Below, in pieces: positions 6,286 through 9,833 of a stretch of DNA of 9,833 nucleotides. Below the pieces are notes generated by a model. It was given only the letters and a program-made list of their open reading frames with translations. It was not told the origin of the DNA and ran no database searches. Source of the DNA: Chth-196 sp044370935 (GTDB lineage: Bacteria; Verrucomicrobiota; Verrucomicrobiia; Chthoniobacterales; Chthoniobacteraceae); contig JBILUQ010000136.1 of NCBI GenBank assembly GCA_044370935.1, forward strand, positions 1 to 9,833, written 5' to 3'. The translations under genes were made by a program, and so were the position numbers. Each line of letters begins with the position of its first letter. The stretch's first letter is position 1.

Positions 6286-7491
6286 ATGCGTGGTCTCCAG
6301 ATATGGTGGGTGCTGTTCACTTTTGGGTATCTGGAGTTTCAGTGTTTTGCGGACTGGGTTCATTACAGGGGCGCGTATTCAAACGGCGTGGTCGGTGAGG
6401 GCGCGTGGCCCTCGTCTAAAGGAGCGGTCCGCGAAGTTTGGCGTGCTCAAGTTGGGATCGGTTCTTCTTCGTCGGTGGTTGCTGATGGATGGCTTTTTAG
6501 CGTTGGCCATTCCGGAGGCAGCGAGGTTGTGCGTTGTTTGAGCGCTGAAAATGGCAGGGAGCGTTGGAAATATTCGTACCCGGTCGCATTAGACCCAAAC
6601 TTATTCGAGGGTGGGTCACGGGCGACTCCGACTCTAGGCAAGTCTGGGCTTTACGTTCTCAGTCATGAGGGACACTTGCATTGCCTCGACGCAGCCACCG
6701 GAGCCGTGCGCTGGAAGCGGCATCTTGTCACGGATTTCGGCGCGGTAAAACCCGAGTGGGGCTTCAGCGGGGCGCCGCTCGTGTGCGGGGCGCGCGTCAT
6801 CATCGACGCCGGTGGGATTGGAGCTTCCACGATTGCCTTAGACGCAGACTCTGGCGAACTCCGCTGGAAGAGTGGCGCCGATAAAACTTCGTATGCGGGA
6901 CCTTTGGAGGTGAATTTGGATGACCATCCAACGCTCGTGTGCTTCAAAGCCGGTGCCCTGATTGGACTCGAGCCGGCAACGGGCCGCGAGTTATGGCGCC
7001 ACCCATGGAAGACCGACTACAATGTCCATGCGGCCTCCCCACTTCCTGTCGGGGGAAATCGTTTGATGATTTCTTCCGGATACAATGCGGGAGCCTGCAT
7101 GGTGCAAATCACTGGAGACAAGGTTTCAGAGGTGTGGCGGAATAAAAATTTGAGGTGTCACATCAACTCGCCAACGATTTGGGGGGACTTCATCTTCGGG
7201 ATTGATGGGAATACGGGTGGAGGCAACCTGGTTTGCCTCAGTGCGCGAACCGGCGAGCGGCAATGGGAGGAAAAGAGCGTGAAGGGTGGGGCGCTCATTG
7301 CCGTGGCAGGTGAACTGATTTGTGTCTCGGAGAAGGGTGACCTCATTGTGGCGGAGGCACGAGGCGATGGATTCAAGCAGATCTTCAGGAAATCGGTCCT
7401 GAAGCAGCGTACATGGGCGCAGCCTGTGCTCGTGGCCGGGCGCCTCTACCTCCGAGACAACGCAGGAAATCTCGTGTGCCTCGCACAGTGA
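6286..7491 (+). CDS. Secreted PQQ-like beta-propeller repeat protein
   Basis: A 401-aa protein with a probable signal peptide (residues 1-22, cleavage near CFA|DW) and then WVHYRGAYSNG, a typical lead-in to this family. The tryptophan-docking repeat A-x-x-G-x-x-x-W recurs at 87-94 (AENGRERW), 136-143 (AATGAVRW), 187-194 (ADSGELRW), 230-237 (PATGRELW) and 320-327 (ARTGERQW), with strand patterns such as LYVLSHEGHLHCLD between them. This supports a beta-propeller of about 6-8 blades. It lacks the extra domains of full quinoprotein dehydrogenases, and I see no clear PQQ-coordinating set, so it may be structural or ligand-binding, like BamB, rather than an enzyme. Such proteins are abundant in Verrucomicrobia and Planctomycetes. 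With the barrel protein and CHASE2 cyclase just upstream, it may act in the periplasm in the same process (inference). Confidence 0.88.
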   Translation: MRGLQIWWVLFTFGYLEFQCFADWVHYRGAYSNGVVGEGAWPSSKGAVREVWRAQVGIGSSSSVVADGWLFSVGHSGGSEVVRCLSAENGRERWKYSYPVALDPNLFEGGSRATPTLGKSGLYVLSHEGHLHCLDAATGAVRWKRHLVTDFGAVKPEWGFSGAPLVCGARVIIDAGGIGASTIALDADSGELRWKSGADKTSYAGPLEVNLDDHPTLVCFKAGALIGLEPATGRELWRHPWKTDYNVHAASPLPVGGNRLMISSGYNAGACMVQITGDKVSEVWRNKNLRCHINSPTIWGDFIFGIDGNTGGGNLVCLSARTGERQWEEKSVKGGALIAVAGELICVSEKGDLIVAEARGDGFKQIFRKSVLKQRTWAQPVLVAGRLYLRDNAGNLVCLAQ

Positions 7492-7526
7492 TCTGAATCC
7501 CGTTCAAGGAGGTGGCGGTACGAAGC

Positions 7527-7964
7527 TCAGCCGATCCTGAAACGGATGCTACGGACCGCGTTTTTTCCGAACTTTGTTTGGAGTTTTTCTAGGACCTTTT
7601 TTTTCCAAACTCGTTCCAACTCGAAATGGATAGTCGGTTGGAGGACCCGAACCACGAGTACACCGGCGTTAAGCCCCGCCGGAGTCGAGTGCGCTGCGAG
7701 GAAATCTCCGACGACTTCCTTCCAAGCAGCGCTGATTTCCTCCTCTCTGATCCGGCTCTGAAGGCCCAGCTTTCGGAGTGTCTGTTGGACAAGGGCTTGG
7801 AGGGACGGGGGGGAGTCCTTTTCTTTCGGGAGGGGGCGATCTGGCAATCCCCTCCACTCCTCGAGAACCCTTGCTTTGATTCTAGGATTCAAGGGGGTGG
7901 GTCGCGCTATTCGCCGTCGTCGCCGATCGCCTCTACCGGACAGCCTTCCATCGCTTCTTTGCAC
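7527..7964 (-). CDS. dciA: DciA-type DUF721 protein (replicative helicase loader/operator)
   Basis: A 145-aa protein. The DUF721 domain occupies about 53-145: SLQALVQQTLRKLGLQ, the conserved Trp in ISAAWKEVVGDFLAAHS, then LVVRVLQPTIHFELERVW and a closing RSIRFRIG. Known DciA proteins assist the replicative DnaB helicase in bacteria without DnaC/DnaI; this is family knowledge, not visible here. The N-terminal 50 residues are very basic (GRGDRRRRRIARP) and likely flexible or nucleic-acid binding. The GTG at 7964 is chosen because AGGAGG (7977-7972) lies 7 nt upstream. A TTG at 7892 would avoid the overlap but has no Shine-Dalgarno sequence. The gene overlaps the ferredoxin gene by 58 nt, so expression is probably coupled. 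It converges with the beta-propeller gene, 35 nt apart, with no obvious terminator between. Confidence 0.85.
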   Translation of the reverse strand: MQRSDGRLSGRGDRRRRRIARPTPLNPRIKARVLEEWRGLPDRPLPKEKDSPPSLQALVQQTLRKLGLQSRIREEEISAAWKEVVGDFLAAHSTPAGLNAGVLVVRVLQPTIHFELERVWKKKVLEKLQTKFGKNAVRSIRFRIG

Positions 7965-8140
7965 ATGGCTTCCTCCTCTGGCGACTCGGGCTGCTTGTAG
8001 ACGTAGGAATGGCCACCGTCGTCGTCGCGCTTGAAATTCGCAGGAGCAGTTTCCCTGCAGAGGTCACAGTCAATGCATTGGTCATCCACGTAAAAAAGCC
8101 CTGTGACGTTTTGAGCGTATCGATTTGAAGAGTCGGCCAT
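7907..8140 (-). CDS. Single-cluster 4Fe-4S ferredoxin
   Basis: A 77-aa acidic electron carrier. The cluster ligands are C22, C25 and C28 (CIDCDLC) plus C67 in the GCPVEAIG motif. C60 is an extra Cys that could pair in a disulfide or sit near the cluster. Only one C-x2-C-x2-C motif is present, so this is the one-cluster type rather than the 2[4Fe-4S] clostridial type. The acidic tail (EAIGDDGE) and the EEEAMCKEAMEGCP helix are typical of this group. The ATG at 8140 has no good Shine-Dalgarno sequence. It overlaps dciA by 58 nt. No redox partner is encoded in the window, so the electron donor and acceptor are unknown. Confidence 0.92.
   Translation of the reverse strand: MADSSNRYAQNVTGLFYVDDQCIDCDLCRETAPANFKRDDDGGHSYVYKQPESPEEEAMCKEAMEGCPVEAIGDDGE
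7972..7977 (-). promoter_or_regulatory. Strong Shine-Dalgarno for dciA inside the ferredoxin gene
   Basis: AGGAGG on the minus strand, 7 nt before the GTG at 7964. The same bases encode part of the EEE run of the ferredoxin (residues 55-57), so the match might partly reflect Glu codons. It is nevertheless the best ribosome-binding match I noticed in the window and decides the start of dciA. Confidence 0.55.
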
Positions 8141-8337
8141 AGTGTAGTTTTTCTAGCGATTTTTCCTAAAGATTTCCTGGTAAGCCTTCTTGGGAAAGTG
8201 CGACAGGAGTAGTGGCGCAAGAGGTCTCGCATCCAGCGAGGGATGGTACAGAGGCATGGACTAAATTCCAGCTATTTGGTGGGGGCGTACCTCACGAGTA
8301 TCGGGCAAGTAGATGTGCCTAGCGGGGGCCCCCAGTG
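8141..8337. other. Non-coding or remnant DNA upstream of the ferredoxin gene
   Basis: About 200 nt with no gene I can support. It contains a possible 34-codon minus-strand ORF (8257-8153, starting MPLYHPSLDARPL, ending EIFRKNR) that stops 12 nt before the ferredoxin ATG. It also contains a perfect G5C5 palindrome at 8324-8333. The 34-codon ORF has no good Shine-Dalgarno sequence and no recognised family. The ferredoxin promoter should lie here, but I cannot point to clear -10/-35 boxes. Confidence 0.4.
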
Positions 8338-8469
8338 TCAGTCGGCGGAAAGGGGCTGCTCAAAGGTTTCTTCAAGCAACACGGTTGGCTCTGCGCCAAA
8401 TCCAAACGCGGCGCCCACAATTCGTGCGAGCATGAACATCAATACGGTATTCATGGAGTCGTGCTTCAT
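8338..8469 (-). pseudogene. Truncated secreted-protein gene (signal peptide plus start of mature domain)
   Basis: The 43-codon frame starts with an ATG at 8469 that overlaps the stop of the upstream glycoside-hydrolase-like gene as ATGA. It encodes a signal-peptide-like segment (MNTVLMFMLARIVGAAFG, cleavage near GFGA|EP) and then LLEETFEQPLSAD before TGA. The mature start resembles the opening of secreted concanavalin-A-like (DUF1080/LamG-type) sugar-related proteins, which often read like an acidic or Phe-rich opening followed by a D-W pair. A single extra base at the stop would continue as D-W-T-L-G, but that frame soon ends at 8261 and no longer looks like a domain. The gene therefore seems cut off rather than only frameshifted. 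It could instead be a genuine short secreted peptide. Confidence 0.45.
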
Positions 8470-9833
8470 TGCCCCGAGGTGCTCAGGCGCAGGATTTGGT
8501 AATAAGTGAAAGGGGGGATGCGGAGGGTTAGGGTGCCTTCGCTGACGGTGGCGTGAGCGGTATCGAGCGGCAGCCACGATGTGTTGCCAGGGGCCGTCTC
8601 GTCGTAGCGGATAGATTCCATCACAAGATAGTGGCCGCTTTTCAGGTGCGGCACTTGCAGTGTGAGGGTGAAGTCGGTGCGCGTGACCGGGGTCAGATGG
8701 TCGGTCGCGAGGCCGTGGTGGTAGTTGACGAGGTCGATAGTGAGTTCGCCGGGGTTTGTCTGGCTCTGGTTGGCGTAGATCCCGATATGTTCGGGCGCAT
8801 TGGTGGCGGTCACCAAGGGACGATGATCGCTGGATCGAGCCAGAGCTTCGCGAAGCGCCGCGGAATTGGATGCGGCCTCATGGTAGGCGAGGCCGAGTTT
8901 GGTTCCCACGAGGGTGACCTGTCCTGGGAAACGTTTGGCGAGAGCGCAGGTGATGTCTTCATTGCGCGGCAGGAGCAACGCCTTCGGTCCGTTGAAAGCG
9001 CCCGTCTCTCCCGTGATGAGGAGTTTGCCGCCATGCTTGAGGTGCAATTCGAGCGTAGCGAGGTGCTCGGCCGTTATCACCAACACGGAGGGAAGGATAA
9101 CGAGTTTGAAGCGGGCGAGATCCTTCAGCGTGACATCATCAAAGGGGACGACATCCCACTGGGGGAAGTCACGAGCGGAGGCAAGGTATTGCGCCCAGCC
9201 GAGAAACTCGGAGGCGTGGCGCTTTGTGACTTCTTGGCTCCAAGACCACGGTGGCTGCGCCGCGATCTGGCTCCAGGAACTGGACGCGAGACCGATGTCA
9301 GCAAGATATTTCCGCTTCGAAATGACGGGCGCGATTTGATCGATGAAGGTGTGAAGATTGCCGGCGGAATGGATCGAACCGGGCGAGTAACCGCCGTCAA
9401 AGGTCAGCGAAAAGGCGGGGATGCCACGATTCGCGATCAGATCAAAGTAGATCACTTTGTGCAGTGTCTCGCCGTGGCGTTTTGTGAATCCCGCGCCATC
9501 CCAGCCGCTGTATTGCGGCTCCACATACGGGTCCACGATGGCATGGCCTGTGAAGCCTATCTTGGACGCTATGCGCGGGCCAATGCCCAGCCGCGCTTGC
9601 GGATAATATCCGAGCGGCTTCACGAATGCCGTGAAGGTCTTGAACACGGGCCACTCGAAGTTTGCCATGTCCACGCAATCGCGCTGGAGGAAGAGAGCGC
9701 TCAGCATGGGGATGACGTTGGCGACCATGGGCACATCGCGGCCCAGCTCACGCGCCGCCTGTTTGTTCAGACGATAGACCTCCTTCATGCTGGCAAGCTT
9801 TTCTTCCACGGCTGCGATCTGAAAGGCTCGCCA
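8466..9833 (-). CDS. Glycoside-hydrolase-like protein with trimerisation (GATase-like) domain, 5' end outside window
   Basis: An open frame of 455 codons plus stop, entering from the right edge; the N-terminus is missing. A GTG at 9809 is in frame, but the reading frame continues upstream of it (WRAFQIAA), so I treat the gene as partial. The first 180 or so visible residues look like the end of a TIM-barrel enzyme (for example YFDLIANRGIPAFSLTFDGG followed by SAGNLHTFIDQIAPVI). Next comes an alpha/beta segment with the pattern of the beta-galactosidase trimerisation/GATase-like domain (WDVVPFDDVTLKDLARFKLV, then LHLKHGGKLLITGETGAF). The end is a beta-sandwich-like region finishing IPPFTYYQILRLS. 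This order is seen in GH42-like and related enzymes acting on plant or algal glycans. The catalytic residues would lie in the missing part, so the substrate cannot be named. It is probably in an operon with the truncated gene at 8469. Confidence 0.65.
   Translation of the reverse strand, partial: WRAFQIAAVEEKLASMKEVYRLNKQAARELGRDVPMVANVIPMLSALFLQRDCVDMANFEWPVFKTFTAFVKPLGYYPQARLGIGPRIASKIGFTGHAIVDPYVEPQYSGWDGAGFTKRHGETLHKVIYFDLIANRGIPAFSLTFDGGYSPGSIHSAGNLHTFIDQIAPVISKRKYLADIGLASSSWSQIAAQPPWSWSQEVTKRHASEFLGWAQYLASARDFPQWDVVPFDDVTLKDLARFKLVILPSVLVITAEHLATLELHLKHGGKLLITGETGAFNGPKALLLPRNEDITCALAKRFPGQVTLVGTKLGLAYHEAASNSAALREALARSSDHRPLVTATNAPEHIGIYANQSQTNPGELTIDLVNYHHGLATDHLTPVTRTDFTLTLQVPHLKSGHYLVMESIRYDETAPGNTSWLPLDTAHATVSEGTLTLRIPPFTYYQILRLSTSGQ

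Noticed and set aside
7504..7514. AAGGAGGTGG on the plus strand after the beta-propeller gene
   Set aside because: It resembles a strong Shine-Dalgarno, but no supported plus-strand gene starts within the usual spacing; the region is antisense to dciA just downstream.
7933..8232. 99-codon minus-strand frame overlapping the ferredoxin gene
   Set aside because: It is a shadow of the ferredoxin frame, with Arg/Thr/Ser-rich composition and no recognisable domain.
8240..8335. Possible tRNA in the gap upstream of the ferredoxin gene
   Set aside because: There is no T-loop GGTTCGA-type motif and no cloverleaf pairing could be drawn.
8899..9339. 146-codon plus-strand frame opposite the glycoside-hydrolase-like gene
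   Set aside because: It is antisense to a coherent protein and has a composition typical of an antisense frame.

Overview
The window looks like a chromosomal segment from a member of Verrucomicrobiota, perhaps an Opitutae-like lineage. This rests on the mix of families: a kinase-like/sulfatase-modifying-factor fusion, a CHASE2 adenylate cyclase, PQQ-type beta-propeller proteins, a DciA-type helicase loader, and a carbohydrate-active gene next to a secreted-protein remnant. It is an inference from protein style, not from a marker gene. Base composition is moderately GC-rich, with a more AT-rich patch in the small membrane gene near 2.5 kb.

Left arm (1-2793, all minus strand). Reading away from the central divergent region there is (a) a 122-aa membrane protein of the lipid-A-disaccharide-synthase N-terminal-domain family (LAB_N), (b) a 327-aa membrane-anchored protein with helical repeats and a C-terminal beta-rich domain, and (c) a large protein that starts inside the stop codon of (b) and runs off the left edge. 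Protein (c) is the most unusual item here. It has a receiver-like domain whose phospho-acceptor Asp is Glu and whose conserved Lys is lost, then a Ser/Thr-kinase-like domain without the VAIK Lys, the HRD Asp or the DFG Asp, then one membrane segment, then the start of a formylglycine-generating-enzyme-like (FGE/sulfatase-modifying factor) domain. Because it is open at the window edge it is easy to miss.

Centre (2893-7491, plus strand). Three tightly spaced genes (13- and 17-nt gaps) form a probable operon. They encode a CHASE2 membrane sensor fused to a class III adenylate cyclase, an outer-membrane beta-barrel-like protein with a signal peptide, and a secreted PQQ-like beta-propeller protein. 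The 99-nt gap between 2793 and 2893 separates this operon from the left arm, so the two arms are divergent and could be co-regulated as an envelope-sensing and signalling locus (inference).

Right arm (7527-9833, minus strand). A DciA/DUF721 gene and a single-cluster 4Fe-4S ferredoxin overlap by 58 nt, with a strong Shine-Dalgarno sequence for dciA inside the ferredoxin coding region. Upstream is about 200 nt with no convincing gene. Beyond that lies a broken secreted-protein gene (43 codons, signal peptide plus the start of a mature domain) whose ATG overlaps the stop of a partial glycoside-hydrolase-like gene that enters from the right edge. No rRNA, tRNA, CRISPR array, insertion sequence or integrase was found.
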